From Cyathus striatus (taxonomy: Eukaryota > Basidiomycota > Agaricomycetes > Agaricales > Nidulariaceae), in the NCBI GenBank assembly GCA_025738555.1, contig JAOVFP010000009.1, forward strand, positions 124,001 through 188,000: a DNA stretch of 64,000 nucleotides, given 5' to 3'. Position 1 is the first letter of the stretch. Every line of letters starts with the position of its first letter. Shown here one piece after another: positions 11,801 to 23,004 of this stretch. The notes under the pieces were generated by a model, which worked only from the letters and a program-made list of their open reading frames with translations, made no database searches and was not told the origin of the DNA. The translations under genes and the position numbers were made by a program.

Positions 11801-13969
11801 AGGTCAATGGGATCCGACAAGGCAGAAGAAATGCTGTTACAAGGTGGTTGGATTGACTTGTGAGTCATGCCTAGTGTCACCACTCAGTAAACGTGTTAAT
11901 TGTTGTTTCGCCAGGTCCACAGATACTGATATATGTATTCCAAATACGATTTGGAAACCACCTTTGGGTGCGGGAAGGGCTCACGACTTCGGTAGGTAAT
12001 TCACTTTCGCTACACCGGTGTTATACTTACCATCATATTGGTAGTTTGCACATTGTCGCTCGATATTGAGCAACTTGTTACCAAATCTATTGCACTAGCC
12101 AAATCACTCAGCACAAGTAAGGAACAGACTAGGGTCATCTTACATTCTTTGGAAAGAATGCAGATACTACTATCAACTCTTCTTACTCTCGGATTGAGCG
12201 AGGACGTTGATTCCATTTGCCATGGAAAGCTCGGTGTATATCCGTCCTCAGTCACTGTGGGACTTTCAAGGTATATACAACCTACACCTCCTTGGAGTTG
12301 ATGTTGACAATCTACCAGCCCGACCTCCACTGCTATATCACTGTTCAGCGTGCCGCGACCATTCGAGCTTTGGTGCATTTCTGGTAGCGTTACCGCTGCT
12401 CGGCTGGTGGCTATAATCATGATACTCCGTGTTATGAGTCTGTTTGAATATCTTGTCGAGGCAGCAAACACGGTCATTGCATTTTACACGACTTCGTTAA
12501 GCTTATGCTGTGGACCTCTTTATCAGGCACCTAGTTTATCATATCTTGCTGGGCAATGGTTCGCTGCCTCCAGTACGTTACGAAGTACTCGTTTGTACAA
12601 TTGCTGACCATCGCACAGACGAAACGCGATACGCAATTAGAATGGTATTTGATGCCACAGTCGCTCGGATGACTGACGAGGAGGCATCTGGTGTTACGGA
12701 GAAATGGCGACATCACCGTAAGTGACCGAATCATGTCCGGTTGATTTGTGTTAAAAACCTATTCACACAGTACCATGTCTGCAGCCAGAAGCAGAACGTG
12801 AATCTGCAACTGCAGCTCATGCATTATTCATATGTGGCTACGTTGCGTCTGACAAGTACAGTTTACTTTCAACAAAGTTGGTTTCCTCTTTTTGAAAGTG
12901 CGGTTATTACTCACGATTATCTAGTGCACTGACTGACATTTCGAAGTCGATAACTCTCTATCTTCACGATGACAGCTCTGTCTATCGTGGGCTGGCGGTA
13001 GACCTTTGCTCTCGAGGTTTCCATGTCTGGCAGCATTATATTGATGCGATGGATATACTCCGATCTCTTTTCGCCCTCGCAACAGGTGTCCGGAAAGAGA
13101 CTATAAATGTTCAAAACGTGGCAGCTCATGCGAGACTTGCTGTTTTATCTATAGCAACTAATAATACGCCGCTTTTTATGACAACTCTTTGTTTAGACAT
13201 CCTCTCTCCACAATCACTAGATCATCGAAAGTCGGTTATGCAAATCGTAGCATTTCTGATACGAAAAGTAAGTTGCTGTGCAGCTCTTATAGGAGCCACG
13301 TTAACTGTTTGCCAGCGACCATTGGTGCTTCAACCGAACCTTCCACGATTGACCGAAGCTGTCGTAAAATCACTTGATCCAAATTCGACAGCGAATCGTG
13401 ATGCCGTGCTTGATACTGCCACAGAGATCATCGGCTACGTCGTGAAGACGTGAGTAACTAACTTATGTTCTTTTAGGTACCACCTAATTCGCATACTTCG
13501 TCCAGTTTCCCATCAGTAGATTTCCATATGGTTACTCAGCGATTAGCTGTTGGCACATATGAAGGCGCAGTAATCATGTATGACCTGAAGACAGCCATTC
13601 GTCTATATGTACTTGAAGGCCACAAGAAGCCAATAACTGCATGTAGCTTTTCGCCGGATGGAAGAAGGTTGGTAACAGTATCCTTGGAAGAGTCTGTTGC
13701 TCTCGTGTGGAAAGTTGGATCAAGTATAGTCAGCTTCTTCAATCCTGGAGCGCCACCTAGACAAGGGCACGGCGGATCTGAACCTTTCAAGACATTTCCA
13801 TTCCGTCTTGGGAGTGATGGTAAGCATCCTTCATCCGAGTTGTATCCATTGCTGATGTGCAACAGACATGAGCATAGCTGAAACTTTCGACCAAATACAC
13901 TTTGATTGGATAGCAAACCGAAACGTGAAGCTCAAGATACGCGAGACCATACTAGGTATTAGCACATAA
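8852..13969 (+). CDS. WD40-repeat protein, WDR7/rabconnectin-3-beta-like
   Basis: Nineteen exons were traced by hand (8852-9690, 9738-9884, 9934-10138, 10192-10538, 10590-10697, 10749-10840, 10891-11159, 11212-11419, 11469-11624, 11677-11859, 11915-11991, 12045-12270, 12319-12572, 12619-12717, 12771-12876, 12925-13267, 13316-13449, 13506-13819, 13866-13969). The protein would be about 1,400 aa: N-terminal WD repeats (GAIVGCDDGTLYVFH) split by a Ser-rich insert, middle repeats (LVGGADDGSVAFWQAK, LLVVYVDGKTRLWDIRTKE), a helical centre, and C-terminal WD repeats ending in GSSIVSFFNPGAPPRQGHGG, a stretch I associate with fungal WDR7-like proteins. Those proteins work with the V-ATPase regulator rabconnectin-3. 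Summed exons leave a remainder of two, placing one missing base in exon 2 at about 9,780-9,845; everything else stays in frame. Confidence 0.75.
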
Positions 13970-15521
13970 TATATATTCAATATATCCACCGTTATCCTAT
14001 AACCATTTTTGCCATTTCTCAACGTTAACGATCGCATACGTAAGGACTGATATTCAAAACTGCGGACATGCGGATTGAAACGAGACCACATTCAAACAAT
14101 TTCATTCCTTTTGATATGAGACACACTATTTGTTTTATTTGCATCGTCTTATATTCTTATACCGGAACGCTAGTCGTCACGTACGTGAGTGCTAAGAACG
14201 CACCGTAACTACGTTGGTTAAAGAGTCGGACTCGAGCGTTCAAGCCCAATTATCAGCAGAACATGATATCTACCGGCTTCCGGTCTAAACGAGTTTTACC
14301 GGTCTGCCTATCAAACGAGATAAGCCACGCCGCCACGCGCCTTCGCGCGACAAAATGCGTGATCTCGTTTCCAGGACAGGCACTAGATCGGCCCTCCGGT
14401 CTAGATTCCCATATTCTGTCTGACATCCTCTGAGTCCCGGACTCCCAACATCCTTCCCCAGTGTCTTAAAACTTTCGACGTCCAATTGACGTGTAACATT
14501 TCAACTCGCACGATAATTATCTTGATTCTAATTGATCACTTATTCGAAGTCTGTGGAGCTGGTTCGCAATTGCGTTTCTCTTTTCAGCCTCTCAGACCTC
14601 GAGCTCGGTCTAATAAGAGGATGTACTCAACCTCTAGGAGTCGTAACGCCCATGAGCGGATGTGATGTATGTGATGTTTCAAATTCCATTACTCCTTGAT
14701 CAGGCGTGCTGAAGCGGTGGTTAGTGGATAGTATTGGCACATGGGGAACCGTGGCATGATTGGTTCTTGTATCGTTGATAAATTTCTCGATTTCTTTCAG
14801 TGTTGGTACACTTTCCTGTCTGGCTATCTCATGTCAAGTCATCAAACCGACATTACATTTTATATTCATTCAGTATCAAATTTCTTTAGGATGCACGAAG
14901 GGCTGCCAGAATTCCAGCATTGCTCGACACAACCTATCCTGCAATTTCAACCGAAGCAATAGGCCTTTGCGATTCCAAGAGAACTAGATAGATCCATAAC
15001 TCCAGGCAGATTATGCAGTCGTTCTGTTAACCCAGCGCATCCGCGCATGTAATCGATGTGGACCAGGCATAAGTTCACGCCGCGTTAATTAACTTTTGGT
15101 CTTGTCTGTAATTCGTTCATGCCTCTCTCCGTTGTAAGTATTGCCATGGTAAATCACTGATCTGATCGATGACGCGCATCACAGGCACTTCCATGGCAGG
15201 TCTTGCATCCCAGAAGATGAGCATTTACTGCTTCGACTTCCCCCAGTGTATGTGAATAAATTCATCGACACTATATACCGCTATGGATTTATGCAAGGGA
15301 TTCTGTTGCCCTTCCCCACTTTTATCTCGTTACACATTCTCGTCAAGCTTTTATCTCGATGAGCTCAACCCCCATCCCTGACGCTGCGTGCAAAGTCCAG
15401 GAAGCTTGGCATGACAAAAACTCTAAAATATTAGAAGTGTGTTCAAAACACATCGACAGGTTGCAGTCATTAGCTGTAAGGGATTCCGAATTTATTTTTC
15501 GTGCAAAGAATAATCTCCTGT
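13970..15521. other. Intergenic, no gene seen
   Basis: No credible exon chain. A short frame from 15,359 (MSSTPIPDAACKVQEAWHD and on) reads like an N-terminal exon ending at a GTAAGG donor at 15,477. Its phase does not match any acceptor leading into the downstream 777-aa frame, so it is left out of that gene. It may be a decayed or alternatively spliced first exon. Confidence 0.4.
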
Positions 15522-17952
15522 ATGTCAGATTATATTAACACTATTTGCGACCGTGTTCGCAAGGATCGTTGGAGAAATGAATGCTCCACTGCCATCACCA
15601 GCGGCGCACGCAACGGCACTTCGTCTACGCATTCTTTCTTTATGCCTACTTCCACGCCCTCTTTCTTTATGCCTACTTCCACGTCCTCTTTCTTTATGCC
15701 TACTTCCACGCCCTCAGTCTCGCTTTCCAATGCTATTGATAGCAGTCGCAGCAGTTCTTTCTCCTCAAGCCTCGAACTGTATCATACCTGTACCACGGAG
15801 TTCTGGGCGTTAACGTCGACCAGAGAAGTTATGGGTACGAGCTCTCATTCACATGTATCTTTCGATTCTATTATTTTTTTAGATCCATCCCCTACTCCGG
15901 ACGTTGACTTCACGGCTACAAAGATAACGATGCCTGTGTGGAGTACCTCCGCCGCATTATCTTCGAATAATACCAAGAACTCGACCACTGAAATGCTTGC
16001 GGTTTTGAAGGAAATAAGAGGTTTCATTCTGCATGAAGAAGACTATAATACGGCTGTAACACTGCCGCTACCGATAATCAAGATGTTTATGCCTTTCCAA
16101 AAGGATGAAGCAATTCCTGCCGTTATTCATGGCAGTGACGCGATTCTTTACATCCACAGTCATGCGAATAGGTCATTTGGTTTTATTTTTGTGTGGGTAT
16201 GTATAGTGGGCTGGCAGCTAGGATCGGCGAACAAAATGGTGTTTCGGGTTCTTTGGAAGTACTATCAAGCAACCGGCGAAACGAGTGTTTTGAAACTTGT
16301 CGTGGGCGCTGCCATTTTTTCATCAGCCGCATCCTTTCTGTGGTTGATGTATTTCACTGCCGTCCACGTTATCTTCCCTATTCGTTGGGGATGTTTCGTA
16401 GCTCGTGCCAAGGTATGGTGGGAGCATGCGGATGAGGTGGTTTCTCGGACTCTCGTGTTGAAGAAGTGGTACCCAAAGTTCTATACGGCGGTGCGACAAA
16501 ACTCGAAGATCTGCTGCGACGAGGCGATCCGCGACGTGGTAGGAGACACATATATGTGTGAATCACAAACGCTGTATGTGACTCACGACGTACAAATTTT
16601 CATACAACACGTCGACTCCATATTGAAGCATGCTGGGGAAAACCCTACTCGGGATTTCGTAGAGTCCCACTTTGGGCGTATACTTTTCAAGAAGCCAATG
16701 GACCATACTTCTAGTTTCAACTTACCGAAGTACGAAGAAACGATCGGACAAAAAGACATCAACAGTCTCTGGTTGTTCCAATCGTGCATGCTTACACTCC
16801 ACAAGGAACAAGCCCTTGTCGACGCGCTAGTAGTTCGCGTACAAGATCTCTACCATGGTATCTCCAATGTTAGAGAGCTGGCGAATGACTTCGAACAAAG
16901 TACTCGCCCCTTTGCAATTGACGTGGGTGTTATAGACCTGGCGTTACCGCATCTCCACTTGTGGCACCGGTTGTGCTACGGATTCTTGACACCGGTTTGT
17001 TTCCACACGCAAGCACCCGGAGCGTTGCGCTGTCTTCTTTCCGCTCTCTTTCTAATAGGCGTCCTTCCGCAGCACCCCACCCTATATTGTGAGGCCCTTA
17101 CGAAACTTGGTCAATCATTAAAAATGTTAGCGGGTTCCGGTATCAAATTTGTGAACTACTTTATCTCGTTTGATATTGTACCATACGAGGCAAGGTCGTT
17201 GAGTGATGGTATGTGATTTATTTATCTGCCGTTGATTTTTATATAATAAGTCTATGTAGTTGACCTGGAACACTTTGTTTCTGCCATTAACGAAACATAC
17301 AGATCGGGGATTATGCAGTCCTTCGGTGCTAAGCAGTTTTACTTCGCGACAATCATTTCATATCTGAAATGTCACACAACTATCGATATTGTGGAGGAAC
17401 CTGCACGAAAGTTGTATGATGAGATCGATCTGTTGCTGGATTCCTTAACCATTCAATGTGCTGCGCCGCTTCATATAGAAACCGGTTGGAAGCTAGTCCA
17501 ACCATGTGAAATATTTTATTGGACTGCCGCAACAAAAAATTTGTCGTGCTCGTCGCGATTACGGACACACTGCGACCTTGTAATTTAGGCTAAGGAGACT
17601 GAACAATGCATACCTCAAACACGGAATCTCTCAGGGTGTTTTGCCAGAAACGACTCGCGATACGTGGGTAATCGACTGCAAGGCTTGCAGTCAATTCGAC
17701 TGTAGCTGTGAGCCCCCGGCCTCCCAAAGCACAGTACCTGAGGGTGGCACAATCGAGGGTGACGTGGTTGAGGGTGACGTGGGTGGTGTAGCTGAGGGTG
17801 ATGTGGGTAGTGTAGCTGAGGGTGATGTAGTTGCGGGTGATGTAGGTAGTGTGGTTAAGGGTGATGTAGCTGAGGGTGATGTAGGTGGTGTAATCGACGG
17901 TGATGTGGGTGGTGTAGTCGGCGGTGATGTGGTTGAGGGCGGCGCTGTCTAG
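15522..17952 (+). CDS. Unknown membrane protein with repetitive ends (777 aa)
   Basis: Three exons (15522-17208, 17260-17542, 17589-17952) add to 2,334 nt, 777 aa. Order: a short N-terminus; a Ser/Thr-rich part with three copies of FFMPTSTPS; about three hydrophobic segments near FIFVWVCIVGW, VVGAAIFSSAASFLWLMYF and LLSALFLIGVL; a long helical cytosolic-looking part; a small Cys cluster (DCKACSQFDCSCEPP); and an acidic C-terminal tail of repeated GDV units. The second intron has a weak GTCGTG donor but is needed to join LRRLNNAYLKHGISQG. I chose the first ATG within the open frame; the frame extends upstream without an ATG. I do not recognise the family. Confidence 0.6.
15632..15714 (+). repeat. 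27-nt coding tandem repeat, 3 copies
   Basis: Three near-identical 27-nt units encode FFMPTSTPS inside the Ser/Thr-rich region of the 777-aa protein. Units differ by one base in one copy (Pro to Ser). Confidence 0.85.
17752..17950 (+). repeat. GDV-coding degenerate tandem repeat at gene 3' end
   Basis: A degenerate repeat with a GAGGGTGATGTGGGT-like core encodes an acidic, glycine/valine-rich tail of EGDVGGVAEGDVGS type, about ten GDV units, up to the stop codon at 17,950. The frame is kept through all copies, so copy-number change would alter tail length without breaking the protein. Confidence 0.8.
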
Positions 17953-18376
17953 GGAGGGCTGGTAAGCAATAGCACAGGCCTATGGAATTTCTTGTTGTTG
18001 TTGTATGTCCAAACTTAGTGTGAATCCTCCGCGGGCTCGCTCCCCGGGGCACGGAAAACATATATTATCATAAGTACCGTAATATAAGCAATATCATAAT
18101 TTAACAACCAGCCGCGTACTTGCAGCTCAAAGTCAGAAATGATCACTTTCTTCGACGTCATCTTTTGCATTAGCTTTGCCACTGGCTTGTGGTGTACTTC
18201 AGTCGTGGTGTATTTCCACTACCTGTTTATTACATAATGTAAGGTGCATGGTGAAAGCGTCGTCTGCTATCGTTTTCTCTCTTTCCGGACCGCAGCAGTA
18301 TGTTCAACTCGCAATTCCGCTGCTTTTATCAACCACATCAGTGAAGCATTGAAGCAAAAGGTACGTACTCTTCGTG

Positions 18377-18733
18377 AATATTGACGATTCTGGCCTTGGC
18401 TCCGGCTTGCGCATAGTGGCTAGTCGGGTCCGTAGTGTTGCACGCTCGTTACTTGCCGCCTTCCGCGATGCTCCTGTGCTACGTTGGATTCCTGTATCCG
18501 GTATGTCTCTTACAAGTTTCAATGGTCGCTAAACGTGATTTTGAGCAGTTGGTTTAGCATGTCGCTGGATGCCAGTGATCGTGCAGGTTTTCCTGCTTCA
18601 TTCCTTCCAGTACCTCACAGAGGCTTTCGGAAAACAAGGTATTGCATATTTTCAAGCCGTACTTCAAGTCTTCAACATCCTCTTCCCGAGGCTATACCTT
18701 GTCGTAGCGGTCCTAGAGTCCCTCAACCTCTAG
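18377..18733 (+). CDS. Possible exons of a further membrane protein
   Basis: An exon ending at 18,500 (LGSGLRIVASRVRSVARSL and then DAPVLRWIPVS) splices in frame over 18,501-18,548 to WMPVIVQVFLLHSFQYLTEA and a long hydrophobic run ending in LVVAVLESLNL at a stop at 18,731. The in-frame splice suggests real exons. A first exon (MITFFDVIFCISFATGLW near 18,138) may belong here. Downstream pieces up to 19,300 look coding only in patches and in changing frames. This is either a gene whose other exons I could not place, or a decaying pseudogene. No family recognised. Confidence 0.3.
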
Positions 18734-19819
18734 TCACTTGGAGCCCAGCCTGTCGATTGTGGAAGAGCGTGTTAGAATCGTTGGGCGGATCACCGTGGGA
18801 GGGATTTTGGTTGCCCCGGTGTGTTCTTCTTGGTGTCTTGAGTGGTCTACTTAGGATGGCCGCTTCATAGTATTGCGTTCATATTGCTTGCAATGTCGTT
18901 CTCCAACACGCACCATTTGCGCACCATCCATGTTTTGAACAACGAATGAGCCACACCTTCAATCCGTCCGATGTCCCACCACTCTGAGAATGCAATAGCC
19001 GGCCAAGTTCTCCAGGCTCCTGAATCCTTTGGTAATTTTGAAGTACGCCGTATACCTCATGCTCCATAAATGCCACAGTTATTCTCGAACAACGTCTATA
19101 TTAAGTACCTTCTGGCCTCATTCGTCTCTGGCCTGACAGGCAATCTTATCTGGTACACATTCTATGATCACTTGTTCTCAACAACGGAATAACCTGATTT
19201 GTGCAGTGTCTCCGACGTCTGCACTGCACATTGCTGTAACTGCTGCGCTCCTCTATCCAGTACCTGCTCTCAAACCAACAATCATGCCCAGCCTCCTTGT
19301 AAGTGTCGACAGCTCTGTGAGCTCAACCAATCATAATAGCTTCACTTTATCTTCTAACTCCCTTTCTTGCATCTGCATCACTAGGGTCAAGTTGTAAGAT
19401 ATTGCAGTAAGTTCGTCAGAGTACATTTTATGCCATAGATTACAGATGTAGAACTATGTAGTTGTACTAATAGTAACCAACTCTTGTACATATTACGTGT
19501 GTAACATCACCAGGCAAATTGTGCAATATAAACATTAATGTAAAAATCGTCAGAGCCCGCTGACATACTCGACAACTTTTCACTGACAACCTTTTACTGG
19601 CAATGATCCACCGTCTCATGTAGTGGGCGGCAGGACCTGGTAAAGGTCATTCCGAAAAATACCTGATTTTTCGAATTCTCCGTCCGTCCAGGTTTTGCGA
19701 GATTTTGTTCGTTTTCAGAACGACATACCAAATTTTCTGCGAATTTTGTCTGGAAAATGCGGAACGACCTTCCAGAGGTCAATTTATGTCCAAAAACCCG
19801 GAACGACCTCTAGAGCGGG
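18734..19819. other. Intergenic, patchy coding-like remnants
   Basis: Short hydrophobic stretches (for example SFVSGLTGNLIWYTFYDHLF near 19,119-19,178) have no consistent frame. From 19,620 to 19,820 there are three copies of a GGAACGACCT-type motif: one inverted (GGTCATTCCG at 19,646) and two direct (19,760 and 19,800). They lie just before the retroelement tail. Confidence 0.4.
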
Positions 19820-20151
19820 GGGTTTTTTTTTTTGACTGGAGCGTACTACTGGCGGCATACACTGGTGAATTCCGACGCCGATTTTTCCCTACCGAACCCC
19901 ACATATGTCCTTGCGAGGAGGGAGTAACAGAGACAAGAGAACACATCATATCAAGCTGCTCACGATACGAAAGATGGAGAGAAGGCCTTGGAAAAGTATC
20001 TAGAGACATCTCTCTAGCAGAAATACTGGGCACAGAAAAAGGAACAGAAGCTCTAGCACATTTCTTACAGAAATCCGGAGCCTTCACCACGAGCAAAAAA
20101 GAGAACTATCCAACCAGACGACAACTTGACAATCGGACCGAATTTCGATGA
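19820..20151 (+). mobile_element. LINE (Tad1-like) ORF2 C-terminal fragment
   Basis: The reading frame from about 19,830 to the stop at 20,149 carries the C-terminal end of a fungal non-LTR retrotransposon polyprotein. The tell-tale order is TGEFRRRFFP, a HICPCEEG..TREHIISSCSRYE Cys/His arrangement, and SLAEILGTEKGTEALAHFLQ followed by KSGAF. The reverse transcriptase itself is absent, as expected for a strongly 5'-truncated LINE copy. A run of T bases sits just upstream (19,827-19,834). The short frame ends at a TGA and the element cannot be autonomous. Confidence 0.72.
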
Positions 20152-21289
20152 AGCAGACTCTGACTGGGGATGAAATCACGCCCTACGCACGCCCGCACGC
20201 CTCGAATCTCGTAACTCAACAAATATTACTTTATAGCTATACATATAACGGTCCTTATATAATTCATATATACATCAGGATTCAGAAGTACGATACAATT
20301 GTACATACAATGCAGAGTGGTCAAACAACAGCAGTAGATTTAAATATTTGTAGATAGTCGGTTAGTTGTAGTTAGGATCAGACTTCAATAGAGGAAAAAA
20401 AATAATTCTCATTACCTTTTTACTACACCACGAGAACTTGCTTCTAAATCCGGTGGAAATATTGAGAAAATATTTAAAATAATTTCACAATATATTCATT
20501 GAAAATATGCAGATTGAATGTTGGCGGCGGCGGGGACAAGGCAACGAGGCAACAGTTGGTATGGTCGAGGCAGTGGTGGTGGAAGAAGGGGGGTGCTGAT
20601 GGTGGGCGAGACGATGTTGGGATGTTGGGGGGAACAGAAATGCATGGCTGGGGCCAGGGAGAGAAGCTGGGGGAGAGAGGAGGATGGCAGATAGAGGTGG
20701 AGGCGCAATGGGATGAAGAGGGGGATGCTTTGAGGTAGGGGGCTTTAGCCATCGTAGGCGAGACGAGTTGACGCGGCCATCTACTAGACGACCTGCTGGA
20801 ACTTAGGAGGGACGTTGAGGTTGGAGGACGGAGCTCGTGCTTGTACTTGTGGGGACGAGACGGCGGGTGGTTTTAGGGATGAGAAGCGTATGGGGAGAAG
20901 GGAGAGAGGGAGGAGAGAACGTGCCATCTACGTGGAGTAGACGACACTGGGGTCGTTGGGGCATGAAATGGGAATCGGAGAACAAAGGTCCTCGTCATCG
21001 TGACGCAGGGGTGAGGTGGGGGAACGGGGGTCGAAGTGGCGGTCGACGCCATTCTTGCCAGCGGGACGAGAGGTTGGGCGGTGTCGATGTCGTGACACAG
21101 GGAGGTGGATAGGGAGGCTCGAGGAGGAGTTGTGGGCAAGACGATATTATGGAAGAGTTGACGTGGCCGTCTACGAAGCGTAGACGGCGCTGCGAGATGT
21201 GAGGTTGCAAGCGCTCCTCAATGTGCTCATAACAGTATATCTAGCGTGTTCAAATGACCATATAATATTCGCTGTGCTGTCAAGTGTAG
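20152..21289. repeat. G-rich degenerate repeats, no gene
   Basis: The plus strand is strongly G-rich from 20,520 to 21,140. A motif of the type TTGACGYGGCCRTCTAC..GTAGACG recurs near 20,768, 20,921 and 21,159, each followed by a GACG-rich stretch, suggesting an old repeat with spacing of about 150-240 bp. Both strands have long open frames here, but the translations are compositional (Pro/His/Ser or Gly/Arg) and I do not call genes. Confidence 0.45.
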
Positions 21290-21645
21290 CTACTATACAA
21301 AAAAGTCTTCATGAGGAACAACTGTCAAAGGGAAATAACATGAAAGATGTAATTGCTTACCGCTACTACTCGTGATCCACCATTTCTGTTACACATAGAG
21401 TACGGTCGAAAACAGGTGTAAGTACCCTGCATCAAGGAACGCTGCCTCGATTCTTGCGTAGTTGCGACCATAAGTAACAGTCCTGAAATGTCTATCAGCG
21501 TTTAAAATTAGGAATACGAGCACAGAACTCACTCGACGACCACGTTCGGCACATAAACACAAACGGACACTAGGTATAGACGTATGGCGAGCGAGATTCG
21601 GGCTCGCGCTTCAACAGGAACGTTACAAGCGAAGTGTACAAGCAT
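21290..21645 (-). pseudogene. Broken copy A of a small three-exon gene
   Basis: The frame from 21,645 (MLVHFACNVPVEARARISLA) splices after VVVE to a second exon encoding YGRNYARIEAAFLDAGYLHL and FSTVLYV, then meets TAA at 21,389-21,391. Aligning to intact copy B shows one or two extra bases near this point, so copy A is frameshifted. The third exon region still resembles copy B (FLMKTFLYSSY against FLVKNLLYSSY). This is the inactivated partner of the gene at 23,733. Confidence 0.6.
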
Positions 21646-21849
21646 TCTGCAGTAGGTGAGGCTGGATTGAGAGTGGTCGAGGTTGTTGTGGCGGGATTGA
21701 CGAAGGTCGTTTAGAGTTGGGGAGCGACTTTGTTTGCGTGCGTCGTCGTTGACCCTCCCGCCTTCATGCAAATAACGAGCTTCTTTGCAACACACAACAT
21801 CCACCTGTCCACCTCCTCCCTCGCGACCGCTTGACAAGCCACATCGAGC

Positions 21850-22035
21850 CATGCAGTTGGTTTCCATTGAGCCGCAGATATCTCAATCTCGCTGGAGACA
21901 CCGGGGCAAGTTCTACGAAGGATACCGGGGTTGGTGGCGGGGAGGTTGGTGGGGGTAGGCACCGTCGAGCCAGAGCATGTTCGCTGCGTGGCCGTGCCAG
22001 ACACTCGGGACCAAAACCATCCATTGGCTATAGCC
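21850..22035 (-). pseudogene. GH7 cellulase C-terminal fragment
   Basis: On the minus strand, MVLVPSVWHGHAANMLWLDG followed by AYP matches the late GH7 signature (normally MVLVMSLWDDYAANMLWLDS). It continues, one frame over, as NPGILRRTCPGVSSEIE, which matches the PG-I-x-RGTC-P segment near the end of the GH7 catalytic domain. The frame change and the WDDY to WHGH change show decay. This piece is separated from the next GH7 piece by an EST1-like segment of opposite orientation. Confidence 0.75.
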
Positions 22036-22109
22036 TTTCCCCCATATTGATAAGTCTACCAAAGTTGCGGGTACTGCTCGCGAGTTTGTCTTGCCCATTT
22101 GGTCTCTCG

Positions 22110-22815
22110 CTGCACAGAAGCGCCGCGCCCGACACCCGTGCGCCGGAACTGTTCGTTCTTCTCCAAGGCATACTCTTCACCAACATCCAACTTGATGATT
22201 TTGTCCCCACCCTCGCCCGCTTCATTGAGCGGCTCAAGTTTGAAGGAGCTGAAGAGCGCGAATGATTTATGATGGCCGTCTGCAAAATCGCCGCCGTGCT
22301 TGAATACGGTCGTTCCAACGGTGTTCTGCGCAAGGTCGGCGGCATCGGCGCTCGTGACGTTGGTGGTCAGCAACAGGCAGCCGTCATGCGCGTTATGGCC
22401 AAAAAGGCAGCAGCAGGAATTGGCGAACCTACTGATGAAAGAATGGACGTGGACGAGGCACTGGTCCCTCCTGAATCAGAACCAGGACAGCCATTGCAGC
22501 CTCCTGCGTTCAAGTTTGCGCTTCAACTCATGTTCGAAATGCTTTCCTTCGTATTGCGCCATTCTACTCGAAAGGCGTCTCAGTTCTCGCGGTCCACCCT
22601 CAATCCTTATCTCACCGTCACACTCACGTACCTGGCCACCATCTTGAAGCACGCGCCGACTCTGGAAGTTCTCGAGAAGCACGCCGTGGAAGGAGCTCGC
22701 TGCATTTTTCGCAAAGGTTCCCAGAAAGCTAATGGAGTCACAGGGGCTGTTAAGTTCGTCGCACGGTGGTGAGGAGAGGTGGGCTATGCTGACAAGCGGC
22801 ACCGCGCCTGGGTGT
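22110..22815 (+). pseudogene. EST1/SMG-type protein fragment
   Basis: The plus strand reads ELFVLLQGILFTNIQLDDF and later NPYLTVTLTYLATILKHAP, which I associate with the EST1/SMG5-7 DNA/RNA-binding region of telomerase and nonsense-mediated-decay factors. The frame is broken by TGA at 22,264 in place of a Trp codon (EERE-stop-FMMAV) and shifts near 22,680, after which WKELAAFFAKVPRKLMESQG and GGERWAMLTSGTAP follow in another frame. The N-terminal TPR-like part and the C-terminus are missing. It lies inside the GH7 pieces and is clearly not functional. Confidence 0.65.
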
Positions 22816-22819
22816 GGTT

Positions 22820-22995
22820 GAAGGCACTCCTCTGTGCGTCACAGAAATCCTCACTAACGGAGTCAAATGTGGCCATTCCAGCGATGGTGGTCTTGGAGTT
22901 CTGGATAACCTTGCCATCCTGAATATACAAGTAGCAGATCTCTTCAAGATTTTCGGCGGTGCTGCTATTGTCAGTGAGAAATTGAGTGACAACGC
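22820..22995 (-). pseudogene. GH7 cellulase middle fragment
   Basis: The minus strand reads SFSVVTQFLTDN, then CYLYIQDGKVIQNSKTTIAG and SVSEDFCDAQRSAF in one frame. This is the GH7 stretch that follows the catalytic motif (typical form TVVTQFLT..YVQNGKVIQNS..DDFC..QK.AF). It begins within a few bases of the oppositely oriented N-terminal piece at 23,005 and ends at the EST1-like block. Confidence 0.82.
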
Positions 22996-23004
22996 TGAAG
23001 CTGT

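Noticed and set aside
13500..13916. Minus-strand frame opposite the WDR7-like C-terminus
   Set aside because: Shadow of the WD40 exons, whose plus-strand motifs are clear.
14160..14260. tRNA-like box (GCGTTCAAGCCC)
   Set aside because: No consistent cloverleaf could be drawn around it by hand.
20474..21210. Long frames on both strands
   Set aside because: Purely compositional (Gly/Arg or Pro/His/Ser) in a G-rich repeat block.
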